Source of the DNA: Clusia tigrina
Taxonomy: Eukaryota > Arthropoda > Insecta > Diptera > Clusiidae
Length of the DNA: 64,000 nt
NCBI GenBank assembly: GCA_920105625.2
Contig: CAKKTE020000093.1
Location: forward strand, 62,001-126,000
Direction of reading: 5' to 3'
The notes under the pieces were generated by a model. The model ran no database searches. It was not told the DNA's origin and saw only the letters and a list, made by a program, of their open reading frames with translations. Positions within the stretch are counted from its first letter, which is position 1, and every line of letters begins with the position of its first letter. The translations under genes were made by a program, and so were the position numbers. Positions 23,991 to 37,083 of the stretch are shown one piece after another.

Positions 23991-26900
23991 TGCTTGTAAC
24001 TTTTTATTGGAGCGTCATAAAACCTTGAAATTTTGTAACAATAAAGTACTCGAGCCTCTTGTCAATTTAAGCTATCGCTCAAAGCTATGCTACCCTTGAG
24101 TCCCAAGTCAAACACTGATAAAACTTCAAATGGCCCTAGCTTCTATACGGTACGTCCTAAACCTATCAAAGTTTGCAACATACAAATGCTTGTAACTTTT
24201 TACTGTAGCGTCATAAAACCTTGAAATTTTGTAACAATAAAGTACTCGAGCCTCTTGTCAATTGAAGCTATCGCTCAAAGCTATGCTACCCTTGGGTCCC
24301 AAATCAAACACTGATAAAACTTCAAATGGCCCTTACTTCTATACGGTACGTCCTGCACCTATCAAAGTTTGCAACATACAAATGCTTGTAACTTTTTACT
24401 GGAGCGTCATAAAACCTTGAAATTTTGTAACAATAAATTACTCGAGCCTCTTGTCAATTTAAGCTATCGCTCAAAGCTATGCTACCTTTGAGTCCCAAAT
24501 CAAACACTGATAAAACTTCAAATGGCCCTAACTTCTATACCGTATGTCCTACACCTATCAAAGTTTGCAACATACAAATACTTGTATCTTTTTACTGGAG
24601 CGTCATAAAACCTTGAAATTTTGTAACAATAAAGTACTCGAGCCCCTTGTCAATTTAAGTTATCACTCAAAGCTATTCTACCCTTGAGTCCCAAATCACA
24701 CTTTAATAAAACTTCAAATGGCCCTAACTTCTATAAGGTACGTCCTACACCTATCAAAGTTTGCAACATACAAATGCTTATAACTTTTTACTGGAGCGTC
24801 ATAAAACCTTGAAATTTTGTAATACTAAAGTACTCGAGCATATTGTCAATTTAAGGTATCGCTCAAAGCTATGCTACCCATGAGTCACAAATCAAACACT
24901 GATAAAACTTCAAATGGCCCAAACTTCTATACGGTACGTCCTACACCTATCAAAGTTTGCAACATACAAATGCTTGTAACTTTTTATTGGAGCGTCATAA
25001 AACCTTGAAATTTTGTAACAATAAAGTACTCGAGCCTCTTGTCAATTTAAGCTATCGCTCAAAGCTATGCTACCCTTGAGTCCCAAGTCAAACACTGATA
25101 AAACTTCAAATGGCCCTAACTTCTATACGGTACGTCCTACACCTATCAAAGTTTGCAACATACAAATGCTTGTAACTTTTTACTGCAGCGTCATAAAACC
25201 TTGAAATTTTGTAACAATAAAGTACTCGAGCCTCTTGTCAATTGAAGCTATCGCTCAAACCTATGCTACCCTTGAGTCCCAAATCAAACACTGATAAAAC
25301 TTCAAATGGCCCTAACTTCTATACGGTACGTCCTACACCTATCAAAGTTTGCAATATATAAATGCATGTAACTTCTTACTGGAGCCTCATAAAACCTTGA
25401 AATTTTGTAACAGTAAAGTACTCGAGCCTCTTGTCAATTTAAGCTATCGCTCCAAGCTATGCTACCCTTGAGTCCCAAATCAAACACTGATAAAACTTCA
25501 AATGGCCCTAACTTCTATACGGTACGTCCTACACCTATCAAAGTTTGCAACATACAAACGCTGTAAGTTTTTACTAGAGCGTCATAAAACCATGAAATTT
25601 TGTAACAATAAATTACTCGAGCCTCTTGTCAATTTAAGCTATCGCTCAAAGCTATGCTACTTTTGAGTCCCAAATCAAACACTGATAAAACTTCAAATGG
25701 CCCTAACTTCTATACCGTATGTCCTACACCTATCAAAGTTTGCAACATACAAATACTTGTATCTTTTTACTGGAGCGTCATAAAACCTTGAAATTTTTAA
25801 CAATAAAGAACTCGAGTCTCTTGTCAGTTTAAGCTATCGCTCAAAGCTATGCTACCCTTGAGTCCCAAATCAAACACTGATAAAACTTCAAATGGCCCAA
25901 AATTCTATACGGTACGTCCTACACCTATCAAAGTTTGCAACATACAAATGCTTGTAACTTTTTACTGGAGCGTCATAAAACCTTGAATTTTTGTAACAAT
26001 AAAGTACTTGAGCCTCTTGTCAATTTAAGCTATCGCTCAAAGCTATGCTACCCTTGAGTCCCAAATCAAACACTGATAAAACTTCAAATGGCCCTAACTT
26101 CTATACGGTATATCCTACACCTACCAAAGTTTGCAACATACAAATGTTTGTAACTTTATACTGGAGCGTCATAAAACCTTGAAATTTTGTAACCATAAAG
26201 TACTCGAGCCTCTTGTCAATTTAAGTTATCGCTCAAAGCTATGCTACCCTTGAGTCCCAAATCAAACTTTAATAAAACTTCAAATGGTCCTAACTTCTAT
26301 AAGGTACGTCCTAAACCTATCAAAGTTTGCAACATACAAATGCTTGTAACTTTTTACTGGAGCGTCATAAAACCTTGAAATTTTGTAATACTAAAGTACT
26401 CGAGCCTATTGTCAATTTAAGCTATCGCTCAAAGCTATGCTACCCTTGAGTCACAAATCAAACACTGATAAAACTTCAAATGGCCCATACTTCTATACGG
26501 TACGTCCTACACCTATCAAAGTTTGCAACATACAAATGCTTGTAACTTTTTATTGGAGCGTCATAAAACCTTGAAATTTTGTAACAATAAAGTACTCGAG
26601 CCTCTTGTCAATTTAAGCTATCGCTCAAAGCTATGCTACCCTTGAGTCCCAAGTCAAACACTGATAAAACTTCAAATGGCCCTAGCTTCTATACGGTACG
26701 TCCTAAACCTATCAAAGTTTGCAACATACAAATGCTTGTAACTTTTTACTGTAGCGTCATAAAACCTTGAAATTTTGTAACAATAAAGTACTCGAGCCTC
26801 TTGTCAATTGAAGCTATCGCTCAAAGCTATGCTACCCTTGGGTCCCAAATCAAACACTGATAAAACTTCAAATGGCCCTTACTTCTATACGGTACGTCCT

Positions 26901-27266
26901 GCACCTATCAAAGTTTGCAACATCAAATGCTTGTAAGTTTTTACTGGAGCGTCATAAAACCTTGAAATTTTGTAACAATAAATTACTCGAGCCTCTTGTC
27001 AATTTAAGCTATCGCTCAAAGCTATGCTACCTTTGAGTCCCAAATCAAACACTGATAAAACTTCAAATGGTCCTAACTTCTATACCGTATGTCCTACACC
27101 TATCAAAGTTTGCAACATACAAATACTTGTATCTTTTTACTGGAGCGTCATAAAACCTTGAAATTTTTAACAATAAAGAACTCGAGTCTCTTGTCAGTTT
27201 TAGCTATCGCTCAAAGCTATGCTACCCTTGAGTCCCAAATCAAACACTGATAAAACTTCAAATGGC
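23175..27266. repeat. 4.09-kb segment duplicated at +5286, right copy; contains 13-mer copy 3
   Basis: This copy matches 17889-21980 across its whole length, ending at GGC of CAAATGGC. There the right copy continues CCTAACTTC and the left continues ACAAAATTC. From about 23377 it is itself the left half of another duplication at +4112, so its sequence is present up to three times in the window. Confidence 0.9.
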
Positions 27267-27488
27267 CCTAACTTCTATACGGTATATCCTACACCTACCA
27301 AAGTTTGCAACATACAAATGTTTGTAACTTTATACTGGAGCGTCATAAAACCTTGAAATTTTGTAACCATAAAGTACTCGAGCCTCTTGTCAATTTAAGT
27401 TATCGCTCAAAGCTATGCTACCCTTGAGTCCCAAATCAAACTTTAATAAAACTTCAAATGGTCCTAACTTCTATAAGGTACGTCCTAA
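27267..27488. repeat. Junction monomer between the 4112-bp-spaced copies
   Basis: About one monomer and its edges carry TATATCC with CACCTACC, GTAACCATAAAG (27364) and CTATAAGG with CCTAAACC. It is a third local copy of variants found at 23.6 kb and again at 27.75 kb. The GTAACC marker recurs 382 bp later, two monomers, so a short two-monomer repeat sits at this junction. Confidence 0.75.
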
Positions 27489-30400
27489 ACCTATCAAAGT
27501 TTGCAACATACAAATGCTTGTAACTTTTTACTGGAGCGTCATAAAACCTTGAATTTTTGTAACAATAAAGTACTTGAGCCTCTTGTCAATTTAAGCTATC
27601 GCTCAAAGCTATGCTACCCTTGAGTCCCAAATCAAACACTGATAAAACTTCAAATGGCCCTAACTTCTATACGGTATATCCTACACCTACCAAAGTTTGC
27701 AACATACAAATGTTTGTAACTTTATACTGGAGCGTCATAAAACCTTGAAATTTTGTAACCATAAAGTACTCGAGCCTCTTGTCAATTTAAGTTATCGCTC
27801 AAAGCTATGCTACCCTTGAGTCCCAAATCAAACTTTAATAAAACTTCAAATGGTCCTAACTTCTATAAGGTACGTCCTAAACCTATCAAAGTTTGCAACA
27901 TACAAATGCTTGTAACTTTTTACTGGAGCGTCATAAAACCTTGAAATTTTGTAATACTAAAGTACTCGAGCCTATTGTCAATTTAAGCTATCGCTCAAAG
28001 CTATGCTACCCTTGAGTCACAAATCAAACACTGATAAAACTTCAAATGGCCCATACTTCTATACGGTACGTCCTACACCTATCAAAGTTTGCAACATACA
28101 AATGCTTGTAACTTTTTATTGGAGCGTCATAAAACCTTGAAATTTTGTAACAATAAAGTACTCGAGCCTCTTGTCAATTTAAGCTATCGCTCAAAGCTAT
28201 GCTACCCTTGAGTCCCAAGTCAAACACTGATAAAACTTCAAATGGCCCTAGCTTCTATACGGTACGTCCTAAACCTATCAAAGTTTGCAACATACAAATG
28301 CTTGTAACTTTTTACTGTAGCGTCATAAAACCTTGAAATTTTGTAACAATAAAGTACTCGAGCCTCTTGTCAATTGAAGCTATCGCTCAAAGCTATGCTA
28401 CCCTTGGGTCCCAAATCAAACACTGATAAAACTTCAAATGGCCCTTACTTCTATACGGTACGTCCTGCACCTATCAAAGTTTGCAACATACAAATGCTTG
28501 TAAGTTTTTACTGGAGCGTCATAAAACCTTGAAATTTTGTAACAATAAATTACTCGAGCCTCTTGTCAATTTAAGCTATCGCTCAAAGCTATGCTACCTT
28601 TGAGTCCCAAATCAAACACTGATAAAACTTCAAATGGCCCTAACTTCTATACCGTATGTCCTACACCTATCAAAGTTTGCAACATACAAATACTTGTATC
28701 TTTTTACTGGAGCGTCATAAAACCTTGAAATTTTGTAACAATAAAGTACTCGAGCCCCTTGTCAATTTAAGTTATCACTCAAAGCTATTCTACCCTTGAG
28801 TCCCAAATCACACTTTAATAAAACTTCAAATGGCCCTAACTTCTATAAGGTACGTCCTACACCTATCAAAGTTTGCAACATACAAATGCTTATAACTTTT
28901 TACTGGAGCGTCATAAAACCTTGAAATTTTGTAATACTAAAGTACTCGAGCATATTGTCAATTTAAGGTATCGCTCAAAGCTATGCTACCCATGAGTCAC
29001 AAATCAAACACTGATAAAACTTCAAATGGCCCAAACTTCTATACGGTACGTCCTACACCTATCAAAGTTTGCAACATACAAATGCTTGTAACTTTTTATT
29101 GGAGCGTCATAAAACCTTGAAATTTTGTAACAATAAAGTACTCGAGCCTCTTGTCAATTTAAGCTATCGCTCAAAGCTATGCTACCCTTGAGTCCCAAGT
29201 CAAACACTGATAAAACTTCAAATGGCCCTAACTTCTATACGGTACGTCCTACACCTATCAAAGTTTGCAACATACAAATGCTTGTAACTTTTTACTGCAG
29301 CGTCATAAAACCTTGAAATTTTGTAACAATAAAGTACTCGAGCCTCTTGTCAATTGAAGCTATCGCTCAAACCTATGCTACCCTTGAGTCCCAAATCAAA
29401 CACTGATAAAACTTCAAATGGCCCTAACTTCTATACGGTACGTCCTACACCTATCAAAGTTTGCAATATATAAATGCATGTAACTTCTTACTGGAGCCTC
29501 ATAAAACCTTGAAATTTTGTAACAGTAAAGTACTCGAGCCTCTTGTCAATTTAAGCTATCGCTCCAAGCTATGCTACCCTTGAGTCCCAAATCAAACACT
29601 GATAAAACTTCAAATGGCCCTAACTTCTATACGGTACGTCCTACACCTATCAAAGTTTGCAACATACAAACGCTGTAAGTTTTTACTAGAGCGTCATAAA
29701 ACCATGAAATTTTGTAACAATAAATTACTCGAGCCTCTTGTCAATTTAAGCTATCGCTCAAAGCTATGCTACTTTTGAGTCCCAAATCAAACACTGATAA
29801 AACTTCAAATGGCCCTAACTTCTATACCGTATGTCCTACACCTATCAAAGTTTGCAACATACAAATACTTGTATCTTTTTACTGGAGCGTCATAAAACCT
29901 TGAAATTTTTAACAATAAAGAACTCGAGTCTCTTGTCAGTTTAAGCTATCGCTCAAAGCTATGCTACCCTTGAGTCCCAAATCAAACACTGATAAAACTT
30001 CAAATGGCCCAAAATTCTATACGGTACGTCCTACACCTATCAAAGTTTGCAACATACAAATGCTTGTAACTTTTTACTGGAGCGTCATAAAACCTTGAAT
30101 TTTTGTAACAATAAAGTACTTGAGCCTCTTGTCAATTTAAGCTATCGCTCAAAGCTATGCTACCCTTGAGTCCCAAATCAAACACTGATAAAACTTCAAA
30201 TGGCCCTAACTTCTATACGGTATATCCTACACCTACCAAAGTTTGCAACATACAAATGTTTGTAACTTTATACTGGAGCGTCATAAAACCTTGAAATTTT
30301 GTAACCATAAAGTACTCGAGCCTCTTGTCAATTTAAGTTATCGCTCAAAGCTATGCTACCCTTGAGTCCCAAATCAAACTTTAATAAAACTTCAAATGGT

Positions 30401-31378
30401 CCTAACTTCTATAAGGTACGTCCTAAACCTATCAAAGTTTGCAACATACAAATGCTTGTAACTTTTTACTGGAGCGTCATAAAACCTTGAAATTTTGTAA
30501 TACTAAAGTACTCGAGCCTATTGTCAATTTAAGCTATCGCTCAAAGCTATGCTACCCTTGAGTCACAAATCAAACACTGATAAAACTTCAAATGGCCCAT
30601 ACTTCTATACGGTACGTCCTACACCTATCAAAGTTTGCAACATACAAATGCTTGTAACTTTTTATTGGAGCGTCATAAAACCTTGAAATTTTGTAACAAT
30701 AAAGTACTCGAGCCTCTTGTCAATTTAAGCTATCGCTCAAAGCTATGCTACCCTTGAGTCCCAAGTCAAACACTGATAAAACTTCAAATGGCCCTAGCTT
30801 CTATACGGTACGTCCTAAACCTATCAAAGTTTGCAACATACAAATGCTTGTAACTTTTTACTGTAGCGTCATAAAACCTTGAAATTTTGTAACAATAAAG
30901 TACTCGAGCCTCTTGTCAATTGAAGCTATCGCTCAAAGCTATGCTACCCTTGGGTCCCAAATCAAACACTGATAAAACTTCAAATGGCCCTTACTTCTAT
31001 ACGGTACGTCCTGCACCTATCAAAGTTTGCAACATCAAATGCTTGTAAGTTTTTACTGGAGCGTCATAAAACCTTGAAATTTTGTAACAATAAATTACTC
31101 GAGCCTCTTGTCAATTTAAGCTATCGCTCAAAGCTATGCTACCTTTGAGTCCCAAATCAAACACTGATAAAACTTCAAATGGTCCTAACTTCTATACCGT
31201 ATGTCCTACACCTATCAAAGTTTGCAACATACAAATACTTGTATCTTTTTACTGGAGCGTCATAAAACCTTGAAATTTTTAACAATAAAGAACTCGAGTC
31301 TCTTGTCAGTTTTAGCTATCGCTCAAAGCTATGCTACCCTTGAGTCCCAAATCAAACACTGATAAAACTTCAAATGGC
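27489..31378. repeat. 3.89-kb segment duplicated at +4112 from 23377-27266; contains 13-mer copy 4
   Basis: Markers match at +4112: GAGCCCC in 24607 onward matches 28719 onward, ACTGCAGCG at 25183 matches 29295, AAACGCTGTAAG at 25557 matches 29669, and GCAACATCAAATGC at 26917 matches 31029. 4112 bp is 21 monomers. The segment ends at 31378, where it flows without a break into block Z copy 2. With 17.1, 19.6 and 24.9 kb this makes four copies of the 13-mer core. Confidence 0.9.
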
Positions 31379-32450
31379 ACAAAATTCTATACGGTACGTC
31401 CTACACCTATCAAAGTTTGCAACATACAAATGCTTGTAACTTTTTACTGGAGCGTCATAAAACCTTGAAATTTTGTAACAATAAAGTACTTGAGCCTCTT
31501 GTCAATTTAAGCTATCGCTCAAAGCTATGCTACCCTTGAGTCCCAAATCAAACACTGATAAAACTTCAAATGGCCCTAACTTCTATACGGTATATCCTAC
31601 ACCTATCAAAGTTTGCAACATACTAATGTTTGTAACTATTTACTGGAGCGTCATAAAACCTTGAAATTTTGAAACAATAAAGTACTCGAGCCTATTGTCA
31701 ATTTAAGCTATCGCTCAAAGCTATGCTACCCTTGAGTCCCAAATCAAACACTGATAAAACTTCAAATGGCCCTAAATTCTATACGCTGCATCCTACACCT
31801 ATCAAAGTTTGCAACATACAAAAGCTTGTAACTTTTTACTGGAGCGTCATAAAACCTTGAAATTTTGTAACAATAAAGTACTCGAGCCTCTTGTCAATTT
31901 AAGTTATCGCTCAAAGCTATGCTACCCTTGAGTACCAAATCAAACACTGATAAAACTTCAAATGGCCCTAACTTCTATACGGTACGTCCTACACCTATCA
32001 AAGTTTGCAACATACAAATGCTTGTAACTTTTTACTGGAGAGTCATGAAACCTTGCAATTTTGTAACAATAAAGTACTCGAGCCTCTTGTCAACTTAAGC
32101 TATCGCTCAAAACTATGCTACCCTTGAATTCCAAATCAAACACTGATAAAACTTCAAATAGCCCTAACTTCTATACGGTATGTCCTACACCTATCAAAGT
32201 TTGCAACATACAAATGCTTGTAACTTGTTACTGGAGAGTCATAAAACCTTCAAATTTTGTAACAATAAAGTACTCGAGCCTCTTGTCAATTCAAGCTATC
32301 GCTCAAAGCTATACTACCCTTGAGTCCCAAATCAAACACTGATAAAAGTTCAAATGGCCCTAAATTCTATACGGTACGTCCTACACCTATCAAAGTTTGC
32401 AACATAGAAATGCTTGTAACTTTTTACTGGAGCGTCATAAGACCTTGAAA
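31286..32450. repeat. Block Z, copy 2, right of the 13-mer domain
   Basis: This copy has the same order of variants as 15035-16200 at +16251, including GGCACAAAATTC, CATACTAATGTTTG, CTATACGCTGCATCC and GGAGAGTCATGAAACC. From about 31498 to 33140 it also matches 41581-43220 at +10083. That match continues past the Z markers through GGTAAGTCC, GCTATTCTTGAG, ACTTTGCTGGAGCG and CATAGAATATTG. Confidence 0.87.
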
Positions 32451-32820
32451 TTTTGTAACAATAAAGTACTCGAGCCTCTTGTCAATTTAAGTTATCGCTC
32501 AAAGCTATGCTACCCTTGAGTCCCAAATCAAACACTGATAAAACTTCAAATGGCCCTAACTTCTATACGGTAAGTCCTACACCTATCAAAATTTGCAACA
32601 TACAAATGCTTGTAACTTTTTACTGGAGCGTCATAAAACCTTGAAATTTTTAACAATAAAGAACTCGAGCCTCTTGTCAATTTAAGCTATCGCTCAAAGC
32701 TATGCTATTCTTGAGTCCCAAATCAAACACTGATAAAAGTTCAAATGGCCCTAACTTCTATACGGTACGTCCTACACCTATCAAAGTTTGCAACATACAA
32801 ATGCTTGTAACTTTGCTGGA

Positions 32821-35800
32821 GCGTCATAAAACCTTGAAATTTTGTAACAATAAAGTTCTCGAGCCTCTTGTCAATTTAAGTTATCGCTCAAAGCTATGAG
32901 TCCCAAATCAAACACTGATAAAACTTCAAATGGCCCTAACTTCTATACGGTACGTCCTACACCTATCAAAGTTTGCAACATACAAATGTTTGTAACTTTT
33001 TACTGGAGCGTCATAGAATATTGAAATTTTGTAACAATAAAGTATTCGAGCCTCTTGTCAATTTAAGCTTTCGCTCAAGGCTATGCTACCCTTGAGTCCC
33101 AAATCAAACACTGATAAAACTTCAAATGGCCCTAACTTCTATACGGTAAGTCCTACACCTATCAAAATTTGCAACATACAAATGCTTGTATCTTTTTACT
33201 GGAGCGTCATAAAACCTTGAAATTTTTAACAATAAAAAACTCGAGTCTCTTGTCAGTTTTAGCTATCGCTCAAAGCAATGCTACCCTTGAGTCCCAAATC
33301 AAACACTGATAAAACTTCAAATGGCCCTAACTTCTATACGGTAAGTCCTACACCTATCAAAATTTGCAACATACAAATGCTTGTAACTTTTTACTGGAGC
33401 GTCATAAAACCTTGAAATTTTGTAACAATAAAATACTCGAGCCTCTTGTCAATTTAAGCTATCGCTCAAAGCTATGCTACCTTTGAGTCCCAAATCAAAC
33501 ACTGATAAAACTTCAAATGGCCCTAACTTCTATACCGTATGTCCTACACCTATCAAAGTTTGCAACATACAAATACTTGTATCTTTTTACTGGAGCGTCA
33601 TAAAACCTTGAAATTTTTAACAATAAAAAACTCGAGTCTCTTGTCAGTTTTAGCTATCGCTCAAAGCTATGCTACCCTTGAGTCCCAAATCAAACACTGA
33701 TAAAACTTCAAATGGCACAAAATTCTATACGGTACGTCCTACACCTATCAAAGTTTGCAACATACATATGGTTGTAACGTTTTACTGGAGCGTCATAAAA
33801 CCTTGAAACAATAAAGTACTCGAGCCTCTTGTCAACTTAAGCTATCGCTCAAAGCTATGCTACCCTTGAATTCCAAATCAAACACTGACAAAACTTCAAA
33901 TTGCCCTAACTTCTATACGGTACGTCCTACACCAATCAAAGTTTGCAACATACAAATGCTTGTAACTTGTTACTGGAGAGTCATAAAACCTTGAAATTTT
34001 GTGACAATAAAGTACTCGAACCTCTTGTCAATTCAAGCTATCGCTCAAAGCTATGTTACCCTTGAGTCCCAAATCAAACACTGATAAAACTTCAAATGGC
34101 CCTAAGTTCTATACGGTACGTCCTACACCTATCAAAGTTTGCAACATAGAAATGCTTGTAACTTTTTACTGGACCGTCATAAAACCTTGAAATTTTGTAA
34201 CAATAAAGTACTCGAGCCTCTTGTCAATTTAAGTTATCGCTCAAAGCTATGCTACCCTTGAGTCCCAAATCAAACACTGATAAAACTTCGAATGGCCCTA
34301 ACTTCTATACGGTACGTCCTACACCTATCAAATTTTGCCATATACAAATGCTTGTAACTTTTTACTGGAGCGTCATAAAACCTTGAAATTTTGTAACAAT
34401 AAAGTACTCGACCTTTTTGTCAATTCAAGCTATCGCTCAAAGCTATGCTACCCTTGAGTCCCAAATCAAACACTGATAAAAGTTCAAATGGCCCTAACTT
34501 CTATACGGTACGTCCTACACCTATCAAAGTTTGCAACATACAAATGCTTGTAACTTTGCTGGAGCGTCATAAAACCTTGAAATTTTCTAACAATAAAGTT
34601 CTCGAGCCTCTTGTCAATTTAAGTTATCGCTCAAAGCTATGAGTCCCAAATCAAACACTGATAAAGCTTCAAATGGCCCTAACTTCTATACGGTACGTCC
34701 TAAACCTATCAAAGTTTGCAACATACAAATGGTTGTAACATTTTACGGGAGCGTCATAAAACATTGAAATTTTGTAACAATAAAGTACTCGAGCCTCTTG
34801 TCAATTTAAGTTATCGCTCAAAGCTACGCTACCCTTGAGTCCCACATCAAACACTGATAAAACTTCAAATAGCCCTAACTTCTATACGGTACATCCTACA
34901 CCTATCAAAGTTTGCAACATACAAATGCTTGTAACTTTTTGCTGGAGCGTCATAAAACCTTGAAATTTTGTAACAATAAAGTACGCGAGCCTCTTGTCAA
35001 TTTAAGCTATCGCTTAAAGCTATGCTACCCTTGAGTCCCAAATCAAACACTGATAAAACTTCAAATGGCCCTAACTTCTATACGGTATGTCCTACACCTA
35101 TCAAAGTTTGCAACATACAAATACTTGTAACTTTTTACTGGAGGGTCATAAAACCTTGAAATTTTTAACAATAAAGAACTCGAGCCTCTTGTCAATTTAA
35201 GCTATCGCTCAAAGCTATGCTACCCTTGAGTCCAAATCAAACGCTGATAAAACTTCAAATGGCCCAAACTTTTATACGGTACGACCTACACCTATGAAAG
35301 TTTGCAGCATACAAATGCTTGTAACTTTTTACTGGAGCGTCATAAAACCTTGAAATTTTGTAACAATAAAGTACTGGAGCCTCTTGTCAATTCAAGCTAT
35401 CGCTCAAAGCTATGCTACCCTTGAGTCCCAAATCAAACACTGATAAAAGTTCAAATGGCCCTAACTTCTATACGGTACGTCCTACACCTATCAAAGTTTG
35501 CAACATACAAATGCTTGTAACTTTGCTGGAGCGTCATAAAACCTTGAAATTTTGTAACAATAAAGTTCTCGAGCCTCTTGTCAATTTAAGTTATCGCTCA
35601 AAGCTATGAATCCCAAATCAAACACAGATAAAACTTCAAATGGCCCTAACTTCTATACGGTACGTCCTACACCTATCCAAGTTTGCAACATACAAATGGT
35701 TGTAACATTTTACTGGAGCGTCATAAAACCTTGAAATTTTGTAACAATAAAGTACTCGAGCCTCTTGTCAATTTAAGCTATCGCTCAAAGCTATGCTACC

Positions 35801-37083
35801 CTTGAGTCCTAAATCAAACACTGATAAAACTGCAAATGGCCCTAACTTCTATACGGTATGTCCTACACCTATCAAAGTTTGCAACATACAAATACTTGTA
35901 ACTTTTTACTGGAGCGTCATAAAACCTTGAAATTTTTAACAATAAAGAGCTCGAGCCTCTTGTCAATTTAAGCTATCGCTCAAAGCAATGCTACCCTTGA
36001 GTCCCAAATCAAACACTGATAAAACTTCAAATGGCCCAAACTTCTATACGGTACGTCCTACACCTATCAAAGTTTGCAACATACAAATGCTTGTAACTTT
36101 TTACTGGAGCGTCATAAAACCTTGAAATTTTGAAACAATAAAGTACTCGAGTCTATTGTCAATTTAAGCTATCGCTCAAAGCTATGCTACCCTTGAGTCC
36201 CAAATCAAACACTGATAAAACTTCAAATGGCCCTAACTTCTATACGGTACATCCTACACCTATCAAAGTTTGCAACATACAAATGCTTGTAACTTTTTAC
36301 TGGAGCGTCATAAAACCTTGAAATTTTGAAACAATAAAGTACTCGAGTCTATTGTCAATTTAAGCTATCGCTCAAAGCTATGCTACCCTTGACTCCCAAA
36401 TCAAAGACTGATAAAACTTCAAATGGCCCTAAATTCTATACGGTGCATCCTACACCTATCAAAGTTTGCAACATACAAAAGCTTGTAACTTTTTACTGGA
36501 GCGTCATAAAACCTTGAAATTTTGTAACAATAAAGTACTCGAGCCTCTTGTCAATTTAAGTTATCGCTCAAAGCTGCCCTCGAGTCCCAAGTCAAACACT
36601 GATAAAACTTCAAATGGCCCTAACTGCTATACTGTACGTCCTACACCTATCAAAGTTTGCAACATACAAATGCTTGTAACTTGTTACTAAAGAGTCATAA
36701 AACCTTGAAATTTTGTAACAATAAAGTACTCGAGCCTCTTGTCAATTCAAGCTATCGCTCAAAGCTATGCTACCCTTGAGTCCCAAATCAAACACTAATA
36801 AAAGTTCAAATTGCCCTAAGTTCTATACGGAGCATCCTACACCTATCAAAGTTTGCAACATACAAAAGCTTGTAACTTTTTACTGGAGCGTCATAAAACC
36901 TTGAAATTTTGTAAGAATAAAGTACTCGAGCCTCTTGTCAATTTAAGCTATCGCTCAAAGCTATGCTACCCTTGAGTCTCAAATCAAACACTGATAAAAC
37001 TTCAAATGGCCCTAACTTCTATACGGTACGTCCTACACCTATCAAAGTTTGCAACATACAAATGCTTGTAAGTTTTTACTGGA
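32821..37083. repeat. 22-mer higher-order repeat, copy 1 (about 4263 bp)
   Basis: This copy runs from a GTTCTCGAGCC / GCTATGAGTCCC monomer to its next occurrence. CATAGAATATTG lies at 33012 and again at 37275, an offset of 4263. After about 33.4 kb the offset drops to 4068 (for example CTTTGAGTCC at 33481 and 37549), because copy 1 has one extra monomer around 33180-33380 (CAGTTTTAGC with CAAAGCAATGC). Shortened monomers are a feature: CTTGAAACAATAAAG near 33810 lacks ATTTTGTA, GTAACTTTGCTGG lacks two bases, and GCTATGAGTCCC lacks CTACCCTT. Confidence 0.87.
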
